Made by a program: the position numbers and the translations under genes. This document shows, piece after piece, positions 48,751-59,035 of a stretch of DNA of 64,000 nucleotides. Numbering within the stretch: position 1 is the first letter of the stretch; every line of letters starts with the position of its first letter. Location: the NCBI RefSeq assembly GCF_003573695.1, contig NC_039358.1, forward strand, positions 11,140,326 to 11,204,325, given 5' to 3'. The DNA is from Papaver somniferum (taxonomy: Eukaryota > Streptophyta > Magnoliopsida > Ranunculales > Papaveraceae). The notes beneath the pieces were generated by a model. It had not been told where the DNA came from and did no database searches. It saw only the letters and a program-made list of their open reading frames with translations.

Positions 48751-48793
<43 letters not shown>

Positions 48794-49468
48794 ATCAATT
48801 ACTAATACGTTTAATCGTGTGTTTCGCAGTATCTGGCTGGTCGAAAGCAATATGAGCTGGGTCCGCAACGAAGATTTTGAGGCATGAAAAAGTTTTCATA
48901 ATATGGAAAGACACCACATGGAGGATATGAACCCGGAAACAGTAAATGAAAACCGACCCCAGTCCCAACCGGGTACGGCTTCTTTCCCAAACTTGGATCG
49001 GGAATCCATGATTGATTTGAATGCCGATACCGAAGATGGTCCCGAAACAAGTAGCCAAGACCGCCGTCAGAGATTTTATGAAGAAGACGATCCTAGAGAA
49101 ATCCCCGGTAGGGATAAGTTGAAGAGGGCCGCTGCACAGGCTAACACGGTGAACAAAGGATCCACTAAACTTGCTGATCAAATGAGGAAAAACAACACTG
49201 CAAAATTAGCCTCATCAACCAGAAGTGACGCAATGTTCGTGAATATCTGGATCTACAAAGGAAATAAAATGAAACCTTATGGGGAGAAACCTGAGCAGAA
49301 TTCCTCCATTACAAAGAGCTGCAATGGAGAGACTATAGAATACCGTTTTGACCCGACTCGGACTACCAACACACGACTATCAAGCACCGGAAGATGATGG
49401 TGACGATGAGGTTGAGGATAAGGATGGAAATGAATATGAAGATGAAGATAATTATCCAGGTTATCCAT
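48420..49468 (+). pseudogene. Full-length Harbinger ORF1 (SANT/Myb-like), broken
   Basis: This is the partner gene of the transposase, divergent from it. Exon 1 has MVNYSTREDVALTRAVVVV, TGRRFWGRIVEEYNNQF and TGSLQHRAGILKKECRLY, with donor AAG|GTAAAA near 48,692. The intron holds a TA microsatellite (48,753-48,795) and ends TTTCGCAG at 48,829. Exon 2 reads YLAGRKQYELGPQRRF, then, after a frame change, FEA-stop-KSFHNMERHH. From 48,903 it stays open to 49,397 with EIPGRDKLKRAAAQAN, the R-P-x-GRDKxK motif of longer family members. The acidic ending (EDDGDDEVEDKDGNEYEDED, 49,390-49,452) is in another frame. Frameshifts plus a TGA make this a pseudogene. Unlike the small copies it has the whole C-terminal region and no 3' block was found. 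Confidence 0.7.
48753..48795. repeat. TA microsatellite
   Basis: (TA)n with a single G interruption, inside the intron of the SANT-like gene at 48,420. Confidence 0.9.
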
Positions 49469-49865
49469 GAGACTCAAGGAGTTGTAATTTTATTTTAACT
49501 GCGTGCTTTTTTTTTTAATTCACCAATGTTAAAGAAACTATGTAAGGCTATGGACTAAACAATAGTCTCGTCTTAATTAAGTAATTATTATGTTTTTAAT
49601 TTTAAAAAGCTTTAGTTGTATTAGTTTATTTTCACAACCTTGATGGGTGTAATCTGTTTTTAAATTAATGTAGTAACCGCAGTTTTAGTATTTCCGGCGT
49701 TCGTTATAAACTAACTACTACTTTTGTTAATCTCCAACATGGGTGAATACAATACACTGCTTAGTTATTGACTACGAAACCAAACTCACTGCCGGGTGAG
49801 ATGTGTCTGGGATGGTTTACATGAGGTTTACCAACAAAATCTTAATATCCAAAGTGTTTACGATT

Positions 49866-50362
49866 CTATCCGAGCCTAAACCACCTTCTTGGATTGAACT
49901 CATTCATTCCGTCCTTCATAAGGAGGAAGCATTAGTAAAACCTGAAATTTCATCCATTCCCTTCACGAAATTTTTTCTTCGCCATTGTTTCCTACCAGCA
50001 ATAAAAAAACCCCAAATTAGTATTTTTAATTTTATTATCTTTAAAAAAATACATCTTTTAAAATTATAATTACTTACGATGGTCTTTTTCGCTGTAGTGA
50101 ATGTCGTTGGCAAAATTCTAATTAGCGTAGCTTGGATGTCAACATACGTTTTCACATCTCTTTTGATACTATCCACTCTGTATCTTAAAAATTGCTTTAA
50201 TCTATTTTTTGGATTCTGGAAGTTTTGTAGAAAATGAGAATAGACCATGTCCCAGAAGTTATTGGATGGTGCTACTGCATAAACCACAACCGGAGCTATC
50301 ATTACACCTATCCATGCATGTATGGTTATCGTATATTTTTCAACGGTGAAGCTAACATTCAT
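49866..50362 (-). pseudogene. SANT/Myb-like two-exon gene (type I), two stops
   Basis: Exon 1 (50,362-50,078) encodes MNVSFTVEKYTITIHAWIGV, NNFWDMVYSHFLQNF and FLRYRVDSIKRDVKTYVDIQ. The donor ATC|GTAAGT and acceptor GCTGGTAG give an 86-bp phase-0 intron (50,077-49,992). Exon 2 in frame is ETMAKKKFREGNG-stop-NFRFY-stop-CFLLMKDGMNEFNPRRW, aligning with FKFYSCYLILKANLPEFNP of the copy at 45,574. Two in-frame stops and no frameshift. TATAAATA (minus) at 50,431-50,424, about 62 bp upstream. No 3' structured block seen after it. Confidence 0.65.
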
Positions 50363-50762
50363 TTTATAATATAGTAAAATCTTTAAGATTTGGTTGGGCA
50401 ATCTATATCAATACCCGTTACTCTATTTATAGGAATAAATAATGGAGTTGTCGTCCCTCCCTTGCAGTGACTCTTCACGGAGGTGTCGTCCCTCCCTTGC
50501 AGCTACTCGTCACGGATGTGTAATCTTTTTAAAGGAACTGGTGTTTTTAAATTGATAATATCAGATATACAGACATATCTTTTGTGTAGGACGTGACATT
50601 TCTATGTCAATAATTCGAAAAAAATTTGGTAATAATTTAGATGTGTCGGAATCACGAGGGAACGGATACACTGCAAACTTTTAATTGGAGAGAACCGAGA
50701 GGAATAAATTGTATTATTTATAATAATACAATTTGAAAAAATAACATAACAATGTCCCTGTT

Positions 50763-50873
50763 GCCGAACCAATGGTTGCACTTAGACCGTGCAACAAGCC
50801 TTTAAACCCCCAGGTGACCCTGGAAGACGATTTCGGTCTCGTGAGGGCTTACATAGAGGTATACCCACAAAAT
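50763..50873 (-). ncRNA. Conserved 3'-UTR structured block, copy D
   Basis: The enclosing stem GTAAGCC/GGCTTGT is intact. Hairpin 2 is CCAGG-GTCA-CCTGG and hairpin 3 is TTGCAC-GGTCTAA-GTGCAA, a perfect 6-bp stem. Hairpin 1 keeps ACGA/TCGT. It starts about 24 nt after the putative stop of the minus-strand gene ending at 50,897. Confidence 0.72.
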
Positions 50874-50896
50874 CAATTTATTTGATGCAATCATCC

Positions 50897-51377
50897 TTAA
50901 CGACGTGCTAACAATTGGAGGTCCATATAAGAAAAGTGATGCCTAAAAATGAGGTAGAAATTGTGATACATAAATGTCTTTCCCTTATGTTGAGGTATAA
51001 CTGCCGGACATTTGAATCCTGCAATAAAAAGCAAAATGTTGAGGTATGGATGAAAAATTAGAATTAAATTCAGGTAGACGTATTTATATTAGTGCTCCTA
51101 CAAGCATATCTTCAGACCACCCTTCAGGAAAATTGCGATAAATCGGTATCCGAAGTGCAACAGAAACGTTCACATCCTTCTTTATATTGAAGACCCTATA
51201 CTTTAATGATTTCCATGTCCGACGGTTGTCATTGCCAATCATTTCGGTAAAAATTTGGGCAACACTAATCCAAAACTCTTTATGTTTCTCTTTTGTTAAT
51301 ATGTTTGGATCATTCGAAACATTGCAGTAAGCCCATGTTAGAGCTTTGTCTTCCTGTGAAGTGTATTGGATTGCCAT
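50897..51377 (-). pseudogene. SANT/Myb-like two-exon gene (type I)
   Basis: ATG at 51,377 (MAIQYTSQEDKALTWAYCNV) begins a clean exon 1 with EFWISVAQIFTEMIGNDNRR and YRVFNIKKDVNVSVALRIP, then SEDML. The likely donor CTT|GTAGGA at 51,101 is weaker than the GTAAGT of relatives. The acceptor TTATTGCAG ends at 51,019. The exon 2 motif GKTFMYHNFYLIFRHHF matches the family tail but needs a different phase from exon 1, so either another donor is used or there is an indel. TATAAATA (minus) at 51,484-51,477, about 100 bp upstream; the 3' block follows. Exon 1 itself is undamaged. Confidence 0.6.
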
Positions 51378-52123
51378 TCTACGCAAATACAATATTTAAA
51401 AATAAAACTAAATGATAGTGAAAGGATAAATGTTTTAACTCAATGAAAATATGCAACTTTTATAAGAAGTTTTGTGTATTTATAGGTTAAATTTAACACA
51501 TCCATTAACAGTAAACGCCTTTTACTTTTTCCTAGAGTCGGGTGTCTATAATGGGCTTGATAGAGTCTACTGCATTAACAGTAACTACCTTTAACTTTTT
51601 CCAAGAGTTTGGGTTGCAGAATCGATCCCTTATCCATAGGTTTTATTTCGCACCTATTTTTAACAGTATACACCTTTTACTTCGTCCTATAGTATGATGT
51701 CTTTTAATTGGTCCGATGGAGGATGTCCATAGGTAATAATCAACAAATAGGGTAACAATACATGACCTAATAATATTTGAAAGAGTATTATAACCTTTTA
51801 CAAATGACCCACTCTTTTCACCAACGTCCCAAAATTTTTATAATGTTCATCGCTGTTCACAAAGGATCCTTTCGTATTATAAAAACGACCAGACGACTAA
51901 ACTTAGCTAGTTACCACCCACCAGATCATCTACGCATTGTTATTCACAACTACTTGGGATATAAATCTCTTTATCCTTATGAACACACTGTAACGACAAG
52001 ATTTTGTAAGGGGGATTTCATTTATAAATAATAATAATTTTTCCCTATAAATACACTCCATCAACCACTCAAATAAACATACCGTCAAACATAAATCCAT
52101 CCTTCAATTTCACTCGGTCAAAA

Positions 52124-52567
52124 ATGAATTCTAATCGCAATGGAAAACAAATTGTGTGTGTAGAAGCAAACCAAATTTGTACATTGTGTTTCCTTGATGA
52201 CCATTCAGCCATGCAATTCCCTTGGATGTATTCCAAGTTCCGGCAGAGAGGTGGTGCGGGCATCAAATTGTTACTCGAAGCGGAACCGGGAAAAAGTAGG
52301 TACCTGCATTGCCAATTCGATAATTGTCGTGAAGAAGCTCAGTGGTTGGAAGATGCGATCAAGTCCAAAGATGATAAAAAAAATAAACGAACTCTGCAAA
52401 AACATCAAAGATAAAGGGATAATTAAGGTTGAACATGAAAGGTGGCGTCATGCCCAGTCCCTGGATGTAAGTTTCTTATGAAACTGCATCGTTCTAGAGA
52501 TAAGAACACCTTTGGTGAACATTATTGGAAATGTCCTGGGTGTAAGTTGGTGGAATGGGCCGACTAA
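52124..52567 (+). pseudogene. GRF-type zinc-finger protein, frameshifted
   Basis: TATAAATA at 52,046 is followed 78 bp later by ATG (MNSNRNGKQIVCVEANQIC). The first zinc-binding-like block has GGAGIKLLLEAEPGKSRYLH, then CQFDNCREEAQWLEDAI. The second, after two changes of frame near 52,376 and 52,455, has PGCKFLMKLHRS, then HYWKCPGCKLVEWAD. Both follow the GRF layout (a Cys or His, then a basic/Gly turn, then C-x-x-x-C and an aromatic W-x-D). GRF fingers bind single-stranded nucleic acid. Its presence beside SANT genes with the same TATA box suggests another accessory gene of the element. Confidence 0.55.
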
Positions 52568-52645
52568 GTCTATTTTATGTTGCTCAATAATTTATGGTGT
52601 TATATTTTGTGTTTATGATGTAATGTTTAATCATGTCATTTTTTT

Positions 52646-54448
52646 GGGTTATTTTGTTTTTGGTACTTAGGTTTTGTCCAATATTTGATTTTGGTCTAAC
52701 ATTTGTCCAGCTTGGTGTTTGGTACTTGGAAAAAACGTTGATTATCGTTGACTCGGTTAACTTTTGACTTTTGTTTAGTAATTATTAAAAATATTATATA
52801 CAATCTAATTAATATACAAGTTTACTGTTATATCCTTCTACTTTACAAATATTGACGAAATCTTTTTATGTTTGGAAAACCTTCTTCTCCATCCCTTGAT
52901 CTCTGTCACGTCCGTCACCTCCACCACCATTATTCAACCAACTTCATTTTATGACCCTGAATTCCGAAACTGATCGAAGTTGATAGTCCAGTATTTGTAA
53001 TCTTAAACATGCAAGTTTTTATTGTAATAGATAACATCAATACTCGGTTTAATCCCAATCTGCAATAACACATGTCTCAACAAAACCCATTGTACTCTAG
53101 AAAACAACACAAATCTGCAGCAACACTTTACACTTACGTAAATTGATGCTCAAATTAAAACCCCAAATCCCCAATCAAATCAATCTGAGAAATAAAGTCT
53201 TACCATGATTATGAGCAGTAGGATTATTTCTAGACCAAAAAATATTAATCGCATTCGTTGCCTAAGAATCAATCACTACAACTATTCCTTTAATGAATTC
53301 TCCCCAAAAATCAATCGATTTTCTTCATACTTCTTGTATGTGCTGTCAATTTGGATTCCAAAACAAACCCACTTCTTCATTGAACTGATTAGAGAGATGA
53401 GTTCAGATGCAGAAGCTTACTAAGTTTACAAGTATACCCACTGAGTTGACGACCCTGATCTATCATGTTCTTCCCCAATTCCATCTCCTCAAACCTGATT
53501 TCAGATTCACCACCAGATTCTCGATTTCAGTATCAGTAAAAGTGTAAAACCCCCTTAATTTCTGAAGAATCCTAATTCAGGGAAATCCCCAGATTGAACC
53601 ATACAAACCCTAATTAATCAACTGATTCGATTCAAGTTCAAAACAAACATTCACACACAAATTAACACAAACCAAATATCTCGAATTGAATCAATTTACT
53701 CAAAGAAAAGGCAACTTAACTACAGTGAATTCAGAAGCTCCAATGGAATTCAAATTAAACCTAATTCAACTCTTCTTCAATTCAATCAATCAACTCGAAA
53801 TCATAATGAATAAATAAAATAAAATCAAACCAATTAATCTCATAAGGAACAGAAGAACCCTAATTTAAGAAATTCCCAAATTGAATCAAAACAAATCTAC
53901 CCATTTCATGATTTGGACGTTTTTTTATTCTTCTTGTTATTACGAACTATCTCTTCATCCACTGCTTCAAATAATCATGCAGCGACAATCTCAGAGAACC
54001 CAAACTCTTTTTCCTCACCAACAAAACCCTAGAATCATAATACATGTATTAAAATAGTACCACCAACAACAACTACAAAAATACCATCATTTACTAACTC
54101 TCTTATTGATTTCAATATCGATTAAACTAAAACCATCAGATATGTCACTAGGAGAATCATCTTTCTTTTTCTTTTTTTTTCTCACTGCTTCTAAAAGAAA
54201 GAGAACGAACAAAGGAATCCGTGGGAGTATACTTCTTGGTCCATATTAATAAAACGGAAGGGTATAATAATAATTACCCATAGTAATTAAATTTTATTTA
54301 AATTTATTCATAAATACTAAGCGGAAGTCCAGTTTTTAAAGAGTCAAAGCTAGTCAACGTCTTTTCCAAGTATCAAACGCCAAGCTGGATAAATGTTAGA
54401 CCAAACTCAAAAGTTGGACAAAACTTGAAACCAAAAACAAAATAACCC
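52646..54448. mobile_element. Nested TIR element with ~110-bp ends, Mutator-like
   Basis: The left end GGGTTATTTTGTTTTTGGTA and the complement of the right end GGGTTATTTTGTTTTTGGTT stay related for about 110 bp (GGTCTAACATTTRTCCAGCT, then TTGGAAAARACGTTGA). Flanking 9-mers are CATTTTTTT (52,637-52,645) and TATTTTTTT (54,449-54,457), 8/9 alike. Long inverted repeats with a 9-bp duplication fit Mutator-like elements. The interior has no coding frame that I can support. It is inserted in the giant Harbinger-type element, so it is younger than that element. Confidence 0.75.
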
Positions 54449-54531
54449 TATTTTTTTGGTCAATAACACCTGGTCTGATGTAATGCTTATGTTTTATGTT
54501 TATGTACTTTTTATGTTGTTTATGTTAACAT

Positions 54532-54765
54532 TTATTTGAGGTTGTTTATGTTCATGTTTCTGTACTTTCTAACCTCCTTTTTAATTATGGACAAATGAGT
54601 TGATAATTTTTTACCACACCTTCCATGAATATTTCCAATTATGTCGGTAAACTCCCCAACCACAAGATCCCAAAACCCTGGAGCGTCTTGGTCTCTTTGT
54701 TGATTAACACTGTATGATAATAAAGCAAAAGGACAAACTGCATAATACAATGCCTCTCTATACAC
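54532..54765 (-). pseudogene. SANT/Myb-like fragment
   Basis: The minus-strand frame gives REALYYAVCPFALLSYSV, GFWDLVVGEFTDIIGNIHGR and LSTHLSIIKKEVRKYRN, aligning with exon 1 of the gene at 50,897-51,377 (FTEMIGNDNRRTWKSLKYRV). The start region lacks the usual F-S-x-E-ED opening, and no exon 2 or 3' block was found. It lies just beyond the nested Mutator-like element. Confidence 0.55.
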
Positions 54766-55300
54766 TATTGGCTGACATCCAAGTGATTTGATTTATCAAT
54801 GCTAGTGGTCGACAACTCAATGGGGCATGTACTGAAAACACAATGTGATGGGTCTTTCATGTTAGGTGATAATTGTAGGTGTTAGAGACTGCTCGTATGG
54901 GTTTCTTCAAAATAGGGAACAAAAGTGTTTATTGCAATGAACTGTGTCAACCGTTAATCTGAAACTACTCTTCATGCTCATAAACACCATTATCTTTTTT
55001 TGAGCGTTCACTGGTCACAAATAGCCGCCTCGTCTTTCAAAGGTCATTTACTATTACCTAACAACCCTTACTCTTACAAAAAAGAATCATGCTACAGAAG
55101 ATGACATGATTACTCAAAATAATGCACGACAAATGATGACAACTCATGGTGGCAAAATCTCAATATTATTAATTTATTCCTTCCGGTAAAAAATTACAAT
55201 TAAACCCATCGAAGAATTTTAGTATAAATTTCTGAAAAACACCCCACAAGTCAAAATTTTAAAGTTTCATATTTTATTTCCACCACAATAATCACTCACG

Positions 55301-55642
55301 ATGCCACGTTTTTCAATGGACGAAGATAAGGCTCTAGTCATAAGTTATTGTAAGGTTGCAAATATGGATCATAATACAAAAAAACCTCCAACAGGTAGGG
55401 CGTTTTGGTTTCGAGTTAGGGAAGACTTTTTGATTCAAATTAGGAGTGGTAGCATTTGGTATTCTGCCCAACGAATCCAACACCGCGTTAGCATGCTAAA
55501 AAGGATTTGTGGTCGTTTTAGGCAGTATCAAGTTCTTGCAAATGGTAATCTTGCTCAGGTTATGGCCATGTATGAAGCAGAACTAGGGCAGCCTTTCAAA
55601 TATTTCATGGCCAATTATTTTTTTTTGGTTCTCGCATATTAA
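55301..55642 (+). CDS. Intact SANT/Myb-like small protein (type II)
   Basis: 113 aa in one open frame: MPRFSMDEDKALVISYCKVA, TGRAFWFRVREDFLIQIRSG and QRIQHRVSMLKRICGRFRQY, then MAMYEAELGQPFKYF, close to the genes at 42,083 and 43,093. A run of nine T's at 55,617-55,625 near the end probably caused a terminal frame change, since the usual NEIFGTRI ending is replaced by FFLVLAY (FGTRI-like text, TTTGGTTCTCGCATAT, is visible one frame over). TATAAATT at 55,223 lies 78 bp upstream. It has no sense-strand 3' block; the block at 55,831-55,945 belongs to the convergent gene. Confidence 0.65.
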   Translation: MPRFSMDEDKALVISYCKVANMDHNTKKPPTGRAFWFRVREDFLIQIRSGSIWYSAQRIQHRVSMLKRICGRFRQYQVLANGNLAQVMAMYEAELGQPFKYFMANYFFLVLAY

Positions 55643-55830
55643 ATCGAATATTTTTCTCATGATATTTTTTATGATGTTATGTCAGTTCCAAATTGGGAGG
55701 AGAGGTAATGATTATGATGTAATGTGTTTTCTTACTTATTGCAATGATGTAACAAACAACTTTTTAAATGGATACTTTTATTTTAAACATCGTAGTACAT
55801 TAGAAAAACATAATTAAAAACCCAACTCAC

Positions 55831-55945
55831 TCTCGTAGGAACCACAGTTACACTTAGCACGTGCAACAAGCCGTTAAACCCCAAGGTCACCCCAGAGGAC
55901 GATTTTAGTTTCGTGAGGGTTGATAACAGATTTACCCACAAAATC
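55831..55945 (-). ncRNA. Conserved 3'-UTR structured block, copy E
   Basis: It starts 23 nt after the stop codon at 55,968. Hairpin 3 TTGCAC-GTGCTAA-GTGTAA pairs fully with one G-U. Hairpin 1 keeps ACGA/TCGT. Hairpin 2 has drifted and does not form the standard stem; the enclosing stem is partly lost. Confidence 0.68.
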
Positions 55946-55967
55946 TATACAAACATAAATTATAGTT

Positions 55968-56467
55968 TCAGTCTTCACTGGATGAAGCAGATGAATTATC
56001 CGGCGATTCATACTCTGGGATTTTGGATACCATGAAATTATAGCTTTCATCGAATGTGAATGCTTCACCTTTTTCCTCTAAATACCCCGCTTTAACGAGT
56101 TCGTGCTACAACAACACAAGGAAATATACTTATTGTTGTAGTTTAAAATCAATCAGTTTAGCTTTGGACAGAATAAATTAGAAAATACTTACAAATTGTT
56201 CATATGACATGCTAATACGGCCGCTGTTGGAGATCCGTTGTTGAATAGCTATAAAATCGCAAATTCCTTTTTGGATAATCTGGTACCTATCATGAATTTG
56301 TTGAAGACTTATTCTCTTTGTATTCCCATAATCGCGTCTATATTGGTTGTATATCTTCGCCCAAAGGTTTCGGGCTCCGGCATTACAGGTGAGAGATCTG
56401 CTACTCGAGATTCTTTGTACCATGTTTTGGTGATTTGCAAATCTTCAATTGAATCAAATGATCCCAT
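55968..56467 (-). pseudogene. SANT/Myb-like two-exon gene (type III), one-base deletion
   Basis: Exon 1 (56,467-56,193) starts MGSFDSIEDLQITKTWYKES and would continue ETFWAKIYNQYRRDYGNTKR and QQIHDRYQIIQKGICDFIAI, but one T is missing near 56,363 (GAAACCTTTGGG versus GAAACCTTTTGG in the 3-kb paralogue). The donor TTT|GTAAGT and acceptor GTTGTTGTAG give an 87-bp phase-0 intron (56,192-56,106). Exon 2 (56,105-55,968) is perfect: HELVKAGYLEEKGEAFTFDE, then SYNFMVSKIPEYE and an acidic/serine end, SSASSSED. TATAAATA (minus) at 56,579-56,572, 105 bp upstream. Only this single deletion breaks it. Confidence 0.75.
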
Positions 56468-56984
56468 TGTTGTGTTAGTACAAAGAGTTTTGAGAGGTAT
56501 TGAAATCCGTGACAAGTTTTGCAAGGTGTATGAAAATAGGTGTTTGTTGTTTGGAGATAGTTAAACCTTGATATTTATAGGATCCAAATTACTAATCGGC
56601 GTGAAAATTGTTAAAACAGATCCAATTCACTTCTAAGATAAATAATCTTTACACACCTTAGTTACTTTTCACCGATAACCCTTCCTAATTACAAATAACT
56701 TATCATGTTCATAAACGCCCTTTACTGTTTTAAACACCTCTTGGATGACGACGAAATACCAGTCTCGTGCAAGAAGAGATATTTGAACGACCTTGGGTTG
56801 TGTTAAATCAATATGTATATATGTTGTCAGAAACAAGTGTTGGAAACACAAGAAAACTCTGCAGATGATTGGATCACTCAAAATAATGCATCACAAATTA
56901 TGACAATTCAGGGTCGAAATAGATCTAGGGATGATAATAATACAGACACTTCTCAAATAATTTACCACCGTCGAGTATTAAAAA

Positions 56985-57730
56985 ACCACCCTTATTCAAA
57001 TCATCCAATCTTTTTCCAAAATTCATTTACTGTTAACTAGGGACCCTTACTATTTATCTAGCGACCCTTACTATTTATCGAGAACCCCTACATTGCATTG
57101 ATACAAAATCGTGTCTTCCCAAAATACCAAAAGTCTGACAAAAATGCTAGTTGTGTGGTAAAACCAAACACATGGGTTACATGATAACATTTATTATAAA
57201 AGATATTGCTAGGAGTAAAGTTATTCGATGTAAACACCTTATACCCTGAATAAAAGTTACTTACTGATTTGGAAATTCCACAACCGTTCAAAAACTCCAA
57301 CGACTATAAACAAACCACCCTTATTCAAATCACCCAATCTTTTGCCAAAAGTCATTTACTGTTAACTAGGGAGCCTTACTATTTATCGAGAACCCCTATA
57401 TTGCATTAATACGAAATCGCGTCTTCCCAAAATACCAAATTCTGATAAAAATGCTAGTTGTGTGGTAAAACCAAACACATGGGGTTACATGATAACATTT
57501 ATTACAAAATATATTTGTAGGAGTAAAAAGTTATTCGATGTAAACACCTTATACCCTGAATAAAAGTTACTTACTGATTTGGAAATTTCACTACCGCTCA
57601 AGAACACCAACGACTATGAACAAACCACCCTTATTCAAATCACCCAATGTTTTGTCAAAAGTCATTTACTGTTAACTATGGGCCATTACTATTTATCTAG
57701 CAACCCTTACTAGTTATCGATAACCGTACG
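56985..57730. repeat. Tandem repeat, about 310-330-bp unit
   Basis: CTTATTCAAATCACCCAATC recurs at about 56,990, 57,320 and 57,630, each followed by CATTTACTGTTAACTA and CCTTACTATTTATC. Between them AGTTACTTACTGATTTGGAA is repeated at 57,255 and 57,565. About 2.3 copies. Confidence 0.75.
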
Positions 57731-57935
57731 TCTCGGGAAGAGTCAATTTTTTGTGTGGGATTTGTATTCGGCACTAGAATACCACTCAATACATTTGTGC
57801 TGAGGTCGATAACATACTTTATTTCAGTGGGTTTTTTTTTTCCACTTATTATTCCTATTTAAGCCAACAAATTCACTCAGTCCTCTTCGGTAACTAGGAA
57901 GATGAGCAAATTTATACTCTGTATAAAATTAAAGA

Positions 57936-58400
57936 ATCCGCTTTAGTAACGAAGAAGATTTGGGGGTTGTGGGGGCATGGATTTCAGTTACAAATCAAGG
58001 TCCACCGGGAGAATGTGAGAATGAACAATCTCTTTTTTGGCGCCGTGTTTTTCAGTCATTCGAAGATATTACCGCAAACGAAAACGGTAGAACAAAGATG
58101 TTTGTCCAAAAAAGATTTGCTTTGATCACGTTCGAAATTGATACTTTTGTGACATTTTTGCTCGACGTTAACATTTGTCATCCTCGTCTGCCATATGAAG
58201 CTCGCGTAAGTAAACACAACACCTTAATAATTACCTCTAAATAATCCAAAAAAGTCAGTACTTATTCATTTCGTGTTTTTATATTCATACAGAAAACAAG
58301 AGCTCGCATAGAATTTCGGGCAGAATCAAAGAAGGCATTTAAGTATGATCAATTGTACGAGCTCTTAAAGGACGTAGTCCCGGCATACAATGTAGAGTGA
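57936..58400 (+). pseudogene. SANT/Myb-like two-exon gene (type I), start lost
   Basis: The frame reads IRFSNEEDLGVVGAWISVTN from 57,936, where relatives have ATG and this copy has ATC. Then come SLFWRRVFQSFEDITANENG and VQKRFALITFEIDTFVTFLL. The donor CGC|GTAAGT (58,206) and acceptor ATTCATACAG (58,292) define an 87-bp phase-0 intron. Exon 2 is intact: KTRARIEFRAESKKAFKYDQ, then LYELLKDVVPAYNVE. F-K-Y-D-Q-L-Y-E-L-L-K shows the family's C-terminal F-x-F-x-x-CW-x-x-LK motif. A diverged 3' block follows at 58,517. The single start-codon change is the only break found. Confidence 0.7.
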
Positions 58401-58516
58401 ATACAATTATGTAATGCCTTTGTTGTTTTCAGGATCAATAAATTTAAAGGACTGTTCCACCGTGAACTGGGTGGATCTAGCGATGAAGATGATTAATTCC
58501 ACTGCCGATGGAGTTA

Positions 58517-58612
58517 AGGTTTTGTTGGTAAACTTCTTGTAAACCATCCCGAGACCCGACTCAGTCAAAAGGGACACCTATTGGTTTAAATTATTGTTCC
58601 ACCGTTAAATAA
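58517..58612 (+). ncRNA. Conserved 3'-UTR block, diverged copy G
   Basis: AGGTTTTGTTGGTAAACTTC, CCCGAGACCCGACTC, GGGACACCTATTGGTTTAAA and TTGTTCCACCG line up with the other copies, but the stems are largely lost. It starts 116 nt after the stop of the gene ending at 58,400. Confidence 0.5.
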
Positions 58613-59035
58613 AAATTTTCATTGGTCATTATATTGGTTAAATGTACTATCTTGTATTGTTGTTTGAAATTAATGAATTAAGTTAAACGTTTTTTAGTAC
58701 AATAGACATCATACCATACATTCAACGTTGCGTTTTTAATTTTTATTTGTTACTAACGAATAACATTAATATGTTCTTGGATGTTGCGTTTTAATTTTTA
58801 TTGTTACTAACGAATAACATTAATATGTTATTTGATGAGTTAGGCTTATAATTCTATAATTAATAAAAACACCCGCGTTAAGCTAGCTCAGACTGACCCG
58901 GGTAGTGAACCATAACTCTAGACTACACCACGAACGATTACGAGGAGAGCACGAATTAGATACATAGAGCGTAAATTTTATAGTATGGTGTAGCGGGGTG
59001 TAACATTAAAAAGGTCAAACAAATATTTAAAATAG

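Noticed and set aside
42469..58612. The 3' block as a 5S rRNA or tRNA-derived SINE
   Set aside because: GGGTGACC-like text resembles 5S rRNA only briefly, and no A/B box pair or oligo-A tail was seen.
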